A DNA stretch of 64,000 nt from Pseudosulfitobacter sp. DSM 107133 (GTDB lineage: Bacteria; Pseudomonadota; Alphaproteobacteria; Rhodobacterales; Rhodobacteraceae): assembly GCF_022788695.1 (NCBI RefSeq), contig NZ_CP085154.1, positions 124,001 through 188,000 of the forward strand, given 5' to 3'. A program made the position numbers and the translations under genes. The notes below the pieces were generated by a model, which did no database searches, was not told the origin of the DNA, and saw only the letters and a list, made by a program, of their open reading frames with translations. Of the stretch, positions 8,971-17,698 are shown one piece after another (the stretch's first letter is position 1; each line of letters begins with the position of its first letter).

Positions 8971-9036
8971 GGCGCGCTGGGGTCCAAACCCGACGCTCCA
9001 CCGAGAAAGAGCAACGGGCCGCGCGCCCGTTTTTTT
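8971..9036 (+). promoter_or_regulatory. leader attenuator of the rimP-nusA operon
   Basis: The leader contains a complete intrinsic terminator upstream of the rimP start: a 6-bp stem (ACGGGC with GCCCGT, 9014-9030) followed by seven T (9030-9036), 32 bp before the GTG. Upstream, GGCGCGC (8971-8977) is exactly complementary to GCGCGCC (9021-9027), which covers part of the terminator loop and 3' arm, so a competing antiterminator can form. A further small hairpin (GGGT-CCAA-ACCC) lies between. Because the operon encodes NusA, a termination factor, autogenous attenuation is a natural model. It could instead simply terminate transcription from pip. Confidence 0.55.
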
Positions 9037-9068
9037 GTGTCTGCCAGAAACTGCTTGGAAATAAGAAC

Positions 9069-9650
9069 GTGACCGTAAACGACCTGATTGCCAAAGCTGC
9101 CATCGACCGCCGCATGGCCGAGATCATCACACCGGTGATCGAGGATCTGGGCTTCGAGCTGGTGCGTGTCCGCCTGATGAGCGGCAAGGAATCGATCCTT
9201 CAGATCATGGCCGAACGTCCCGATGGCGGGATCGAGGTGGATGATCTGGCCGAGATTTCGACCGCCGTCAGCGCCACGCTGGACGTCGAAGACCCGATTC
9301 TGGATGCCTATACGCTGGAAGTGTCCAGCCCCGGCATCGACCGTCCGCTGACCCGGCTGAAGGATTTTGCGACCTTCGAGGGTTACGAGGCCAAGCTGGA
9401 AACCGACGAGCTGATCGACGGTCGCCGCCGGTTCAAGGGCGAGTTGGCCGGTGTCGAGGACGACGAGGTGTTGATCAACATCGACGAAGGCACGATCGGC
9501 CTGAAATTCGAATGGCTCAGCGATGCCAAACTGGTGCTGACCGACGACCTGATCAAGGAAATGCTGCGCCAGCGCAAACAGGCCGGTGTTCTGAACGAAG
9601 ACGCATTTGACGATATTGAGACCGAAGGGTCCGATGAGGAGAAAGACTGA
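9069..9650 (+). CDS. rimP: ribosome maturation factor RimP
   Basis: RimP assists 30S subunit maturation. The 193-residue protein starts at a GTG (9069) with GGAA ten bases upstream. Motifs include [13 protein letters not shown], the DLAEIS segment and the highly conserved [14 protein letters not shown]. The C-terminal SH3-like part is followed by an acidic tail. It is the first gene of the rimP-nusA-ylxR-infB operon, and its TGA overlaps the nusA ATG by one base. Confidence 0.95.
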   Translation: MTVNDLIAKAAIDRRMAEIITPVIEDLGFELVRVRLMSGKESILQIMAERPDGGIEVDDLAEISTAVSATLDVEDPILDAYTLEVSSPGIDRPLTRLKDFATFEGYEAKLETDELIDGRRRFKGELAGVEDDEVLINIDEGTIGLKFEWLSDAKLVLTDDLIKEMLRQRKQAGVLNEDAFDDIETEGSDEEKD

Positions 9651-11275
9651 TGGCAATTACATCTGCAAACCAGCTTGAGCTGTTGCAAACCGCCGAGGCC
9701 GTTGCGCGTGAAAAGATGATCGACCCCGGTCTGGTCATCGAGGCGATGGAAGAGTCGCTCGCCCGTGCCGCCAAAAGCCGCTACGGCGCTGAAATGGACA
9801 TTCGTGTCGCCATCGACCGCAAGACCGGCCGCGCCACGTTTACGCGCGTGCGCACCGTGGTTGCAGATGACGAGCTGGAAAACTATCAGGCCGAGTTCAC
9901 TGTCGAGCAGGCCAAACAGTACATGGCCGATCCCGTGATTGGCGATACGCTGGTCGAAGAAGTGCCGCCCGTGGAAATGGGCCGCATCGCTGCGCAGTCG
10001 GCCAAGCAGGTGATCCTGCAAAAGGTCCGCGAGGCCGAGCGTGACCGCCAGTACGAAGAATTCAAGGATCGCGCAGGCACGATCATCAACGGTCTGGTCA
10101 AACGCGAGGAATACGGCAACGTCATCGTCGATGTGGGCGCGGGTGAGGCGATCCTGCGTCGCAACGAGAAAATCGGCCGCGAAAGCTATCGCCCGAACGA
10201 CCGTATCCGCGTCTATATCAAGGACGTGCGCCGCGAGCAGCGCGGCCCGCAGATTTTCCTGTCGCGTACCGCGCCGGAATTCATGGCCGAGCTGTTCAAG
10301 ATGGAAGTGCCCGAGATTTATGACGGCATCATCGAGATCAAGGCCGTTGCCCGTGACCCCGGTTCGCGCGCCAAGATTGCCGTGATCAGCTATGACAACT
10401 CGATTGACCCCGTCGGCGCCTGCGTCGGTATGCGCGGCAGCCGGGTTCAGGCCGTTGTGAACGAGCTTCAGGGTGAAAAGATCGACATTATCCCGTGGAA
10501 CGACGACCAGCCCACGTTCCTTGTGAACGCGCTGCAACCGGCAGAAGTGACCAAGGTTGTTCTGGACGAAGAAGCGGGCAAGATCGAAGTTGTGGTTCCC
10601 GAAGAGCAGCTGTCGCTGGCGATTGGCCGTCGTGGCCAGAACGTGCGTCTGGCGTCGCAGTTGACCGGTCTGGACATCGACATCATGACCGAAGCCGAAG
10701 AATCGGCCCGTCGTCAGGCCGAATTCGAACTGCGCACCAAGCTGTTCATGGACAATCTGGATCTGGACGAATTCTTTGCACAGTTGCTGGTTGCCGAAGG
10801 GTTCACCAGCCTTGAAGAGGTCGCCTATGTCGAGCAGGACGAACTGCTGGTCATTGACGGGGTTGATTCGGACACTGCGAACGAACTGCAAGCCCGCGCC
10901 CGTGACGTGCTGTCCGAGCAGAACAAAGCTGCCCTTGCCGCCGCCCGTGAACTGGGTGTTGAAGACAGCCTGGTTGAATTTGAGGGTCTGACACCCCAAA
11001 TGATCGAGGCACTGGCCAAGGACGACGTCAAAACGCTGGAAGACTTTGCCACCTGCGCTGACTGGGAACTGGCCGGCGGCTGGACCACGGTCAATGGCGA
11101 ACGCGTCAAGGACGACGGTGTGCTGGAGCCCTTCGACGTAAGCCTGGAAGAAGCGCAGACCTTGATCATGACCGCGCGCGTTCTGCTGGGTTGGGTCGAT
11201 CCGACCGAGCTGGAAGCCGACGATGAAGATCTTGGCGACGAGGACGGCGAAGAGTCGGAGGAAGCCGAGGCCTGA
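9650..11275 (+). CDS. nusA: transcription termination/antitermination factor NusA
   Basis: A 541-residue NusA with the usual order: N-terminal RNA polymerase-binding domain (about 1-125), S1 domain (GTIINGLVKREEYGNVIVDVG), KH1 and KH2 (GACVGMRGSRVQAVVNEL and SLAIGRRGQNVRLASQL), then acidic repeats and a tail rich in Glu/Asp. It binds elongating RNA polymerase and nascent RNA, affecting pausing, termination and antitermination. It overlaps rimP by one base and is followed 22 bp later by the ylxR-type gene. Its own operon leader contains a terminator (9014-9036), which may be a target of its activity. Confidence 0.96.
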   Translation: MAITSANQLELLQTAEAVAREKMIDPGLVIEAMEESLARAAKSRYGAEMDIRVAIDRKTGRATFTRVRTVVADDELENYQAEFTVEQAKQYMADPVIGDTLVEEVPPVEMGRIAAQSAKQVILQKVREAERDRQYEEFKDRAGTIINGLVKREEYGNVIVDVGAGEAILRRNEKIGRESYRPNDRIRVYIKDVRREQRGPQIFLSRTAPEFMAELFKMEVPEIYDGIIEIKAVARDPGSRAKIAVISYDNSIDPVGACVGMRGSRVQAVVNELQGEKIDIIPWNDDQPTFLVNALQPAEVTKVVLDEEAGKIEVVVPEEQLSLAIGRRGQNVRLASQLTGLDIDIMTEAEESARRQAEFELRTKLFMDNLDLDEFFAQLLVAEGFTSLEEVAYVEQDELLVIDGVDSDTANELQARARDVLSEQNKAALAAARELGVEDSLVEFEGLTPQMIEALAKDDVKTLEDFATCADWELAGGWTTVNGERVKDDGVLEPFDVSLEEAQTLIMTARVLLGWVDPTELEADDEDLGDEDGEESEEAEA

Positions 11276-11297
11276 TCGGGGGCTTCGGAGGACGCTG

Positions 11298-11894
11298 ATG
11301 GCACGCGGTGGCGCCACCAAAGACCGTGAAGACGGTCCAGAACGCAAGTGCATTGCCACGGGCGAGGTCCAGCCTAAATATGGGTTGGTCCGGTTCGTGG
11401 TGGGCCCTGATATGCAGATTTTCCCTGATATTGCAGGAAAACTGCCGGGCCGGGGCATTTATGTCGCGGCGGATCGGGATGCGATACAAAAGGCCGTGAC
11501 CAAAAAGCTGTTTTCGCGCGGTGCGAAAATGCAGGTCACGGTACAAGAAGATCTGGTGGACGAAGTGGAGCGGCAGTTGGCGCGCCGTGTTGTCGACCTG
11601 ATAGCACTGTCCCGTAAATCGGGGCGCGCCGTGGCGGGCTATGAAAAGGTCAAGACCTGGCTTCAGACCGAAGAGGCCGAAGTGTTGATCCAGGCTGTGG
11701 ACGGTTCTGCCCGCGGTAAGACAAAACTGAGCACTCCGCACTATGGCAGCTACATCGGCTGGCTCAGCGCGGATGAATTGGGTTTGGCATTCGGACGTCA
11801 AACTGTGATACATGGGGCGCTCGCCTCTGGTGGACTCACGCAACGTGTTGTAGAGGAAGCCCAAAGGCTGAAGGGTTTGCGCCCAAACGCATAG
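11298..11894 (+). CDS. YlxR-L7Ae fusion RNA-binding protein
   Basis: A 198-residue protein joining two RNA-binding modules that are separate genes (ylxR and ylxQ) in Bacillus. Residues about 15-85 are YlxR/DUF448: RKCIATGEVQPKYGLVRFV and GRGIYVAADRDAI. Residues about 95-190 resemble the L7Ae/L30e fold: LIALSRKSGRAVAGYEKVK and a later GLAFGRQTVIHGAL. The start at 11298 follows a GGAGGA ribosome site. It lies between nusA and infB, as YlxR genes usually do, and probably assists ribosome or RNase P-related RNA handling; the exact role is not settled. Confidence 0.9.
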   Translation: MARGGATKDREDGPERKCIATGEVQPKYGLVRFVVGPDMQIFPDIAGKLPGRGIYVAADRDAIQKAVTKKLFSRGAKMQVTVQEDLVDEVERQLARRVVDLIALSRKSGRAVAGYEKVKTWLQTEEAEVLIQAVDGSARGKTKLSTPHYGSYIGWLSADELGLAFGRQTVIHGALASGGLTQRVVEEAQRLKGLRPNA

Positions 11895-11929
11895 ATGGCA
11901 GGGGCCATCTGGAAGGATAGACGAGCTAG

Positions 11930-14419
11930 ATGAGCGATACAGACGGTAAAAAGACATTGGGTTTGCGCGGTGGCGCGCGTCCGGGGAATGTGAAACAGAG
12001 TTTCAGCCACGGGCGGACCAAGAACGTCGTCGTCGAAACCAAACGCAAACGCGTTGTGGTGCCCAAGACAGGTGCGGCCAAAGGTGGGTCTGGCAATCCA
12101 TCGCTGGGTGATCCGGCCAAACGTCCCGCAGGGATTACCGATGCGGAAATGGAACGTCGCCTGAAGGCCGTTCAGGCTGCACGGTCGCGTGAGGCCGAAG
12201 AGGCCGCCGCGCGCGAAGCGGAAGAAAAAGCACGCGCCGAAGATCGCGAGCGTCGCCGCGCCGAGCAGGAAGCCAAAGAGCAGGAAGAGCGCGAGCGCGA
12301 GGAAAGCCTGAAGGCGAAAGCCGAAGAGGAAGAGCGCAAGAAGCGTGAAGCCGAGGCTGCTGCCCAGGCTGCTGCTGCACCGCCGCCGCCTGCCGATGTG
12401 GACCAACCCCAGCGTGCCGCGCCGTCGCGCCCTGCGCCGCAGGATGCGAACGCCGCGCGCAAGAAGGATCGCGATGCCGATCAACGCAACGCCCGTAACA
12501 AGGGTGCTGACGATGGCCGCCGTTCCGGTAAACTGACGCTGAACCAGGCTTTGTCTGGTGGCGAAGGGGGCCGTCAGCGTTCGATGGCCGCAATGAAGCG
12601 CAAGCAAGAGCGTGCGCGCCAAAAAGCGATGGGTGGTTCGGTCGAGCGTGAAAAGGTCACGCGCACCGTCAACCTGCCCGAAGCCATTGTTGTGTCGGAA
12701 CTGGCCAACCGTATGGCCGAGCGCGTGGGCGATGTCGTCAAATCGCTGATGCAAATGGGCATGATGGTTACGCAAAACCAGACCATCGACGCCGACACAG
12801 CCGAGCTGATCATCGAAGAATTCGGCCACACCGTGAACCGCGTGTCCGACGCTGACGTCGAACAGGTAATCCACGAAGTCGAAGACAAACCCGAAGATCT
12901 GCAACCGCGTCCTCCGGTCATCACGATCATGGGCCACGTTGACCACGGCAAAACATCGCTGCTGGACGCAATCCGCAACGCCAAGGTTGTTGCGGGCGAG
13001 GCCGGTGGCATCACCCAGCACATCGGTGCCTATCAGGTTGTGACCGATACGGGTGCCGTTCTGTCGTTCCTTGATACTCCGGGCCACGCGGCGTTTACGT
13101 CGATGCGCTCGCGCGGTGCGCAGGTGACGGACATCGTGGTTCTGGTGGTTGCAGCGGATGATGCCGTGATGCCGCAGACGGTCGAGGCGATCAACCACGC
13201 CAAGGCCGCCAAGGTTCCGATGATTGTCGCGATCAACAAGATCGACAAACCGGGTGCAAACCCTGACAAAGTGCGCACCGACCTGTTGCAGCACGAAGTT
13301 ATCGTCGAAAAAATGTCGGGCGAAGTGCAGGACGTTGAAGTGTCGGCCATCAATGGTGACGGCCTGGACGATCTGTTGGAAGCCATCGCGCTGCAATCCG
13401 AACTGTTGGAACTGAAAGCTAACCCGAATCGCGCCGCCCAGGGCGCCGTGATCGAGGCGCAGCTTGACGTGGGTCGCGGTCCTGTGGCCACGGTTCTGAT
13501 CCAGAACGGCACTTTGCGTCAGGGCGACATCTTTGTTGTGGGCGAGCAGTACGGCAAGGTCCGTGCGCTGATCAACGACAAGGGCGAGCGTATCAAGGAA
13601 GCCGGTCCGTCGGTTCCGGTCGAGGTTCTGGGTCTGAACGGCACGCCCGAAGCGGGCGACGTGCTGAACGTGACCGAAACCGAAGCGCAGGCGCGCGAAA
13701 TCGCTGAATACCGCGAAAAAGCCGCCAAGGACAAACGCGCCGCTGCCGGTGCCGCCACGACGCTGGAACAGCTGATGGCGAACGCCAAGGAAAACGAAAA
13801 CGTCAGCGAACTGCCGATTCTGGTCAAAGCCGATGTTCAGGGTTCTGCGGAAGCGATTGTTCAGGCGATGGAGAAAATCGGCAACGACGAGGTGCGCGTG
13901 CGCGTGCTGCACTCGGGTGTTGGTGCCATTACCGAAACCGATGTGGGTCTGGCCGAGGCTTCGGGCGCGCCGATCATGGGCTTTAACGTCCGTGCGAACG
14001 CATCCGCGCGCAACACTGCCAACCAGAAGGGCGTCGAGATCCGGTATTATTCGGTGATTTATGACCTTGTGGATGACGTGAAAGCGGCTGCTTCGGGTCT
14101 GCTGAGCAACGAGATCAAAGAAAACTTCATTGGTTACGCCAATATCAAAGAGGTCTTCAAGGTCACAGGTGTCGGCAAGGTCGCAGGCTGTCTGGTGACC
14201 GAAGGCGTCGCACGCCGCAGCGCTGGTGTGCGTCTGCTGCGTGACAACGTTGTGATCCACGAAGGCACGCTGAAAACGCTGAAACGCTTCAAAGACGAAG
14301 TGTCGGATGTTCAGTCGGGTCAGGAATGCGGTATGGCGTTCGAGAACTATGACGACATTCGCGAAGGCGATGTGATCGAGATTTTCGAACGCGAAGAGGT
14401 GACACGCACGCTGGCGTGA
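11930..14419 (+). CDS. infB: translation initiation factor IF-2
   Basis: An 829-residue IF-2. The first third is a charged, Ala/Glu/Arg-rich linker (about residues 70-210), including long [19 protein letters not shown] stretches. The GTPase domain follows with G1 GHVDHGKTS, the DTPGHAAF motif and NKIDKPG, then domains II-IV with the fMet-tRNA-binding C terminus. IF-2 places initiator tRNA on the 30S subunit and promotes subunit joining. A GGAAGGA ribosome site precedes the ATG. It is the last gene of the operon and is followed by a strong terminator. Confidence 0.97.
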   Translation: MSDTDGKKTLGLRGGARPGNVKQSFSHGRTKNVVVETKRKRVVVPKTGAAKGGSGNPSLGDPAKRPAGITDAEMERRLKAVQAARSREAEEAAAREAEEKARAEDRERRRAEQEAKEQEEREREESLKAKAEEEERKKREAEAAAQAAAAPPPPADVDQPQRAAPSRPAPQDANAARKKDRDADQRNARNKGADDGRRSGKLTLNQALSGGEGGRQRSMAAMKRKQERARQKAMGGSVEREKVTRTVNLPEAIVVSELANRMAERVGDVVKSLMQMGMMVTQNQTIDADTAELIIEEFGHTVNRVSDADVEQVIHEVEDKPEDLQPRPPVITIMGHVDHGKTSLLDAIRNAKVVAGEAGGITQHIGAYQVVTDTGAVLSFLDTPGHAAFTSMRSRGAQVTDIVVLVVAADDAVMPQTVEAINHAKAAKVPMIVAINKIDKPGANPDKVRTDLLQHEVIVEKMSGEVQDVEVSAINGDGLDDLLEAIALQSELLELKANPNRAAQGAVIEAQLDVGRGPVATVLIQNGTLRQGDIFVVGEQYGKVRALINDKGERIKEAGPSVPVEVLGLNGTPEAGDVLNVTETEAQAREIAEYREKAAKDKRAAAGAATTLEQLMANAKENENVSELPILVKADVQGSAEAIVQAMEKIGNDEVRVRVLHSGVGAITETDVGLAEASGAPIMGFNVRANASARNTANQKGVEIRYYSVIYDLVDDVKAAASGLLSNEIKENFIGYANIKEVFKVTGVGKVAGCLVTEGVARRSAGVRLLRDNVVIHEGTLKTLKRFKDEVSDVQSGQECGMAFENYDDIREGDVIEIFEREEVTRTLA

Positions 14420-14439
14420 TCCGTCTGATCAGAAATAGA

Positions 14440-14477
14440 AAAGGGACGGCCCCGCAAGGAGCCGTCCCTTTTTCTTT
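14440..14477 (+). terminator. rho-independent terminator of the infB operon
   Basis: AAGGGACGGC (14441-14450) pairs perfectly with GCCGTCCCTT (14461-14470) around a 10-nt loop, followed by TTTCTTTT. It lies 20 bp after the infB stop and just before repeat copy 1. Confidence 0.9.
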
Positions 14478-14488
14478 TCCGTGAGTTA

Positions 14489-14750
14489 GGGTCTGGACCC
14501 ATTGATCTTACGTTGTCAGCGGCAATTTCACGAAATTTCAGTGGTTTGGGTCGTGCTGCCAATAGTGGTTCTATTTGCAAGCGGCCCAAGCCACTGAAAT
14601 GAAGTGAAATTTCCGCCCTGCGGGTTTGACGGATTTTCCCGCAGCCTGCGGCGCATCTGTTTGAAATAGAACCACTATTCCTGCACAGATGCTGCTTGTC
14701 AGCGGAAAAATCTGTCAAACTGACGACGTAAGATCAATGGGTCCAGACCC
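14489..14750 (-). repeat. MITE-like structured repeat, copy 1 (262 bp)
   Basis: First full copy of a repeat family, in the opposite orientation to copies 2 and 3. It is flanked by TA on both sides (14487-14488, 14751-14752). The ends begin GGGTCTGGACCC and are inverted over about 31 bp. Inside are two hairpin arms whose tips, AATAGAACCACTATT and AATAGTGGTTCTATT, are exact reverse complements. It lies between the infB terminator and the stop of a 43-codon gene on the minus strand; the TA is 3 bp past that gene's TGA. Short frames running through it in both directions are not treated as genes. Confidence 0.9.
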
Positions 14751-14755
14751 TAACT

Positions 14756-14887
14756 TCAGGCCGCTTTGACCGGCGCACCCGAATAGATCCGACCATCGAG
14801 ATTCACACTCATACGGCCGTCTGGCAGCATCCGTACAAAGGTGCCTTGAACGAATACGCAACTGCCCAGCAAGATTGTTTTCAGCAT
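14756..14887 (-). CDS. conserved-looking small protein, 43 aa
   Basis: A 43-codon frame with a strong ribosome site (GGGGAGAG, about 7 bases before the ATG). The protein begins MLKTILLGSCVFVQG, then FVRMLPDGRMSVNLDGRIY and ends in GAPVKAA. The N terminus is mildly hydrophobic; the rest looks like a small beta hairpin unit with a repeated DGR. No function is recognised. It is caught between repeat copy 1 (3 bp after its stop) and an IS630 copy whose end is 36 bp upstream of its start, so its original promoter has probably been separated from it. Confidence 0.65.
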   Translation of the reverse strand: MLKTILLGSCVFVQGTFVRMLPDGRMSVNLDGRIYSGAPVKAA

Positions 14888-15004
14888 ATTTATCTCTCCC
14901 CAAAGACGTTCATAGCCCTATTAAAGCGTTTCTAACAAAACCTGAATCGCTGGGGATTCCCAAACTGGCCTGATTGTGATTCATCCTGTTTGGGAGGATG
15001 AACA

Positions 15005-15391
15005 ATGTCAGCACCTTTGCCATCAGCGCTACGTGCGCGGTTTCAGAGATATATTGAGGAAGGGTTAAGCGGGCGAGCGGCGGCAGCACGCTTGAAGCTG
15101 TCGCCAGCAACGGGCGCCCGGTGGCGGCATCAGATCCAAACGACGGGCCGGGCTGATCCTGCCGTACAGGGTCGTCCAAAAGGGTCAGGAAAATTGGCAC
15201 CCCATGTTGGTTTTTTCGAAGAGTTGATTGCTCAAGACCCTGATATCACACTGTTTGAGCTGCGTGATGCGCTTGCTGATGCAACCGGACTGCAGGTCCA
15301 GCACTCTGCTATCGGGCATCTGCTAAAGCGTCTCGGGTTCACGCACAAAAAAAGTCACTGGTCGCTACCGAACGTCACCGTGCCAAGGTGA
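15005..15391 (+). CDS. IS630 transposase, N-terminal frame (orfA)
   Basis: 128 residues with the helix-turn-helix region of IS630 transposases (EEGLSGRAAAARLKLSPATG, then a Gly/Arg linker and a second HTH around LQVQHSAIGHLLKRLGF). The reading frame reaches a run of seven A (15347-15353, in context CAC AAA AAA AGT). A shift of -1 there moves ribosomes into orfB and gives the family-typical junction KKSLVATERHRAKVRRRR. Without the shift a short DNA-binding protein is made that may act as an inhibitor. Confidence 0.9.
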   Translation: MSAPLPSALRARFQRYIEEGLSGRAAAARLKLSPATGARWRHQIQTTGRADPAVQGRPKGSGKLAPHVGFFEELIAQDPDITLFELRDALADATGLQVQHSAIGHLLKRLGFTHKKSHWSLPNVTVPR

Positions 15392-15963
15392 GGCGACGAC
15401 GTGAGGACTGGTTCACACACCGTTTGCCAGCCATTGCGCGGATGCCGGAACGCGTTGTCTTTCTTGATGAAACAGCGGTCAAAACGAACCTCGCCCGGCT
15501 GCGCGGCTGGGCCCCGCGTGGCGAACGCCTGACGATGGATGCGCCCTTCGGCAGTTGGGGAACCCAAACCCTGATTGCGGGGCTAACACATGAGTCTCTG
15601 ATCGCACCTTGGGTGATCAAAGGCGCGATGGATGGTCCTGCCTTCGCGGCCTATGTGCAAAAGGTCCTGATCCCTGAGATCGCGCCAGGCACAGCCGTGG
15701 TTCTCGACAACCTCGCGACGCATCACAACAAAGAAGCCGCTGCGGCGCTCAAGGCTCATGGATGCTGGTTCCTCTATCTGCCGCCATATTCGCCAGACCT
15801 GAACCCGATTGAGTTGGCTTTCTCCAAATTGAAGGCTCACCTCAGACGCATCAGTGCGCGATCATTCACCTCGGTGTTCGAAGCCCTTGGCGAAATCTGC
15901 GCAATGTACTCCCCGCAGGAGTGTACAAACTACTTTCAGGCTGCCGGATATGCCTCAGGTTAA
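15388..15963 (+). CDS. IS630 transposase, catalytic frame (orfB)
   Basis: 191 residues carrying the DDE catalytic domain: first Asp in VVFLDETAVKTN, second Asp in VVLDNLATHH, and Glu in PDLNPIELAFSKLK. It has no convincing start of its own for a full domain. It is most likely expressed as a fusion with orfA by -1 frameshifting at the A7 run at 15347-15353, giving a transposase of about 320 residues. The frame is open to the usual C terminus, so the element is not a decayed copy. Confidence 0.9.
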   Translation: MRRRREDWFTHRLPAIARMPERVVFLDETAVKTNLARLRGWAPRGERLTMDAPFGSWGTQTLIAGLTHESLIAPWVIKGAMDGPAFAAYVQKVLIPEIAPGTAVVLDNLATHHNKEAAAALKAHGCWFLYLPPYSPDLNPIELAFSKLKAHLRRISARSFTSVFEALGEICAMYSPQECTNYFQAAGYASG

Positions 15964-16069
15964 ATTAGAAATGCTTTAAGCGGCAACTTTCTGAACAAGT
16001 CATAAAAAAATTACAAAAAACGAAAAAAAAGATGATTTTTTCTAAAACTATGACAATCAAACCCGATTG

Positions 16070-16468
16070 TTACAGCCAGTCGCGCAAAACCGGAATTAAC
16101 GGAACGTCTGCTGCGGGCATGGGATAGTTCTTCAGATCATTTGGCCTGACCCATTTAAGGTCTTGATTTTCCTTCGACATAGGTGTCCCGGCCCATTTCC
16201 GGCAGGCAAACAGCGGCATCAGAAGGTGAAAATCATCATAACTGTGGCTGGCAAAGGTCAGGGGCGCGAGACAACTTTGCCATGTATCTATACCCAGTTC
16301 TTCGTGTAATTCGCGAATCAGGGCCGCTTCGGGGGTTTCGCCCGTTTCGACCTTGCCGCCGGGGAACTCCCACAGGCCGGCCATCGACTTGCCTTCGGGG
16401 CGCTGTGCCAAAAGCACGCGCCCGTCCACATCAATCAAAGCGACGGCAGAGACCAGAACAACCTTCAT
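16070..16468 (-). CDS. mutT: MutT-type Nudix hydrolase
   Basis: A 132-residue Nudix protein. The Nudix box is complete (GGKVETGETPEAALIRELHEELGI in sequence, spanning roughly residues 37-60, with the REL-EELG metal-binding core). MutT removes 8-oxo-dGTP and so prevents mutations. The LWEFPGGK and final W-x-L pattern fit MutT proper. It starts one base after the argJ stop codon, forming the end of a parvulin-argJ-mutT operon. Between its stop and the IS630 end are 91 bp of A/T-rich sequence with a weak hairpin followed by T-rich tracts on this strand. Confidence 0.92.
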   Translation of the reverse strand: MKVVLVSAVALIDVDGRVLLAQRPEGKSMAGLWEFPGGKVETGETPEAALIRELHEELGIDTWQSCLAPLTFASHSYDDFHLLMPLFACRKWAGTPMSKENQDLKWVRPNDLKNYPMPAADVPLIPVLRDWL

Positions 16469-16469
16469 C

Positions 16470-17696
16470 TTACGACCGGTAGTCGGCGTTGATGTCGATG
16501 TAGGCGTGGGTCAGGTCACAGGTCCACACGGTCGCCGTGGCTTCGCCCAACCCCAGATCGACTGTAATGTTGATCTCTTCACCCTTCATGTGCGCGGCAG
16601 CTTCGGCTTCGGAGTAATTGGGGCTGACCCAGCCGTTTTCGGCCACGACCACATCGCCAAATCGGATGCTCAGCAAATCGCGGTCGGCCGGGGCACCGGA
16701 TTTCCCGATGGCCATGACAACACGACCCCAGTTGGGATCCTGCCCGGCGATAGCGGTTTTCACCAGCGGCGAATTGGCAATGGCCATCGCGTGAACCTTG
16801 GCATTGGCGGCGGTATCCGCACCGGAAACCGTGATTTCAACAAACTTCGTCGCCCCTTCACCATCGCGCACGACCTGAAAGGCCAGATCCTGCATCAAGC
16901 GGTGGACCGCATCGGCAAAGGTGGCATCGCCCGTGACATCGACGTCAGAAGCACCAGTGGCGGCCATCAGCACGCTGTCCGAAGTCGACGTATCGCTGTC
17001 GACGGTGATGCAGTTAAAGGTCATATCGGCTGCGGTGGATACGATGGCTTGCAGGTTGTCCTGCGCGATGCGGGCGTCGGTAAAGATATAGACCAGCATC
17101 GTTGCCATGTCCGGCGCGATCATGCCCGATCCTTTGGCAATGCCTGCGATGGTGATGGTCTTGCCGTCGACGTCTACAGTCTCTACTGCGCCCTTGGGGT
17201 ATGTATCAGTGGTCATGATGGCGCGGGCGGCGTCGGCAATGCCGTCTTCGCGCAGGGCGCTGTTCAGTTCCCCCAGCTTGGCCACTACACGGTTGTGCGG
17301 CAGCGGTTCGCCAATCACACCAGTCGACGATGTAAACACGCGGGCAGAGGGCACGCCGCAGTTGATCGACACCGCCTCGACGATTTCGTGGACGGAGTCG
17401 ACACCGTGTTTGCCGGTAAAGGCATTGGCGTTGCCCGAGTTCACAAGGAAGGCCGCGCCGCCGGCCGGGTCACCGCCCAGCTTGGCCTGACAGTCCAGGA
17501 CCGGTGCCGCACGGGTCGACGAGCGTGTGAACACGCCCGCGATGGCCGTGCCCGGGACCAGTTTGGCCAGCATCACGTCGGTGCGCCCGGCATAGCGGAC
17601 GCCGGCGGCGATGGTGGCAAAAGTCACACCGTCCACCACAGGCAGATCGGGAAAGCGTTCGGGCGCCAGCGGAGAGAGTGCGATTTTGCCAGCCAT
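16470..17696 (-). CDS. argJ: bifunctional ornithine acetyltransferase / N-acetylglutamate synthase
   Basis: ArgJ recycles the acetyl group from N-acetylornithine to glutamate in arginine synthesis. The 408-residue proenzyme cleaves itself before a conserved Thr; the site is visible in [21 protein letters not shown] (cleavage between Met-Ala and Thr in the MATM motif). Other marks are [11 protein letters not shown] and [10 protein letters not shown] near the N terminus. The start is 3 bp from the upstream parvulin stop, and mutT follows at once, so the three are co-transcribed. Confidence 0.96.
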   Translation of the reverse strand: MAGKIALSPLAPERFPDLPVVDGVTFATIAAGVRYAGRTDVMLAKLVPGTAIAGVFTRSSTRAAPVLDCQAKLGGDPAGGAAFLVNSGNANAFTGKHGVDSVHEIVEAVSINCGVPSARVFTSSTGVIGEPLPHNRVVAKLGELNSALREDGIADAARAIMTTDTYPKGAVETVDVDGKTITIAGIAKGSGMIAPDMATMLVYIFTDARIAQDNLQAIVSTAADMTFNCITVDSDTSTSDSVLMAATGASDVDVTGDATFADAVHRLMQDLAFQVVRDGEGATKFVEITVSGADTAANAKVHAMAIANSPLVKTAIAGQDPNWGRVVMAIGKSGAPADRDLLSIRFGDVVVAENGWVSPNYSEAEAAAHMKGEEINITVDLGLGEATATVWTCDLTHAYIDINADYRS

Positions 17697-17698
17697 GT

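Larger units (their letters stand above)
14924..15976 (+). mobile_element. IS630-family insertion sequence, complete
   Basis: A 1053-bp element flanked by TA duplications (14922-14923 and 15977-15978), as expected for IS630/Tc1-mariner transposition. The terminal inverted repeats start AAGCGTTTCTAA on the left and, read inward, AAGCATTTCTAA on the right, and continue imperfectly through AACCTGA for about 25 bp. Both transposase frames are open and joined by a slippery site, so it looks intact and possibly active. Its ends do not match those of the TA-flanked repeat family in this window. Confidence 0.92.

Noticed and set aside
11798..14260. Very long open frame (820 codons) antisense to infB
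   Set aside because: It is the complementary frame of a GC-rich core gene. The protein is rich in His, Arg and Phe with no known domain, and infB explains the codon pattern. Similar long antisense frames over nusA (9383-11458), secA, dnaK (27104-28966) and gltD (56644-58143) were rejected for the same reason.
15005..15963. IS630 transposase as a frameshifted pseudogene
   Set aside because: The shift is at a canonical A7 slippery run and yields the expected family sequence across the junction; programmed frameshifting is the simpler reading.
14924..15976. IS630 as the source of the TA-flanked repeat family
   Set aside because: Terminal sequences differ completely (AAGCGTTTCTAA versus GGGTCTGGACCC), so this transposase should not recognise the repeat.
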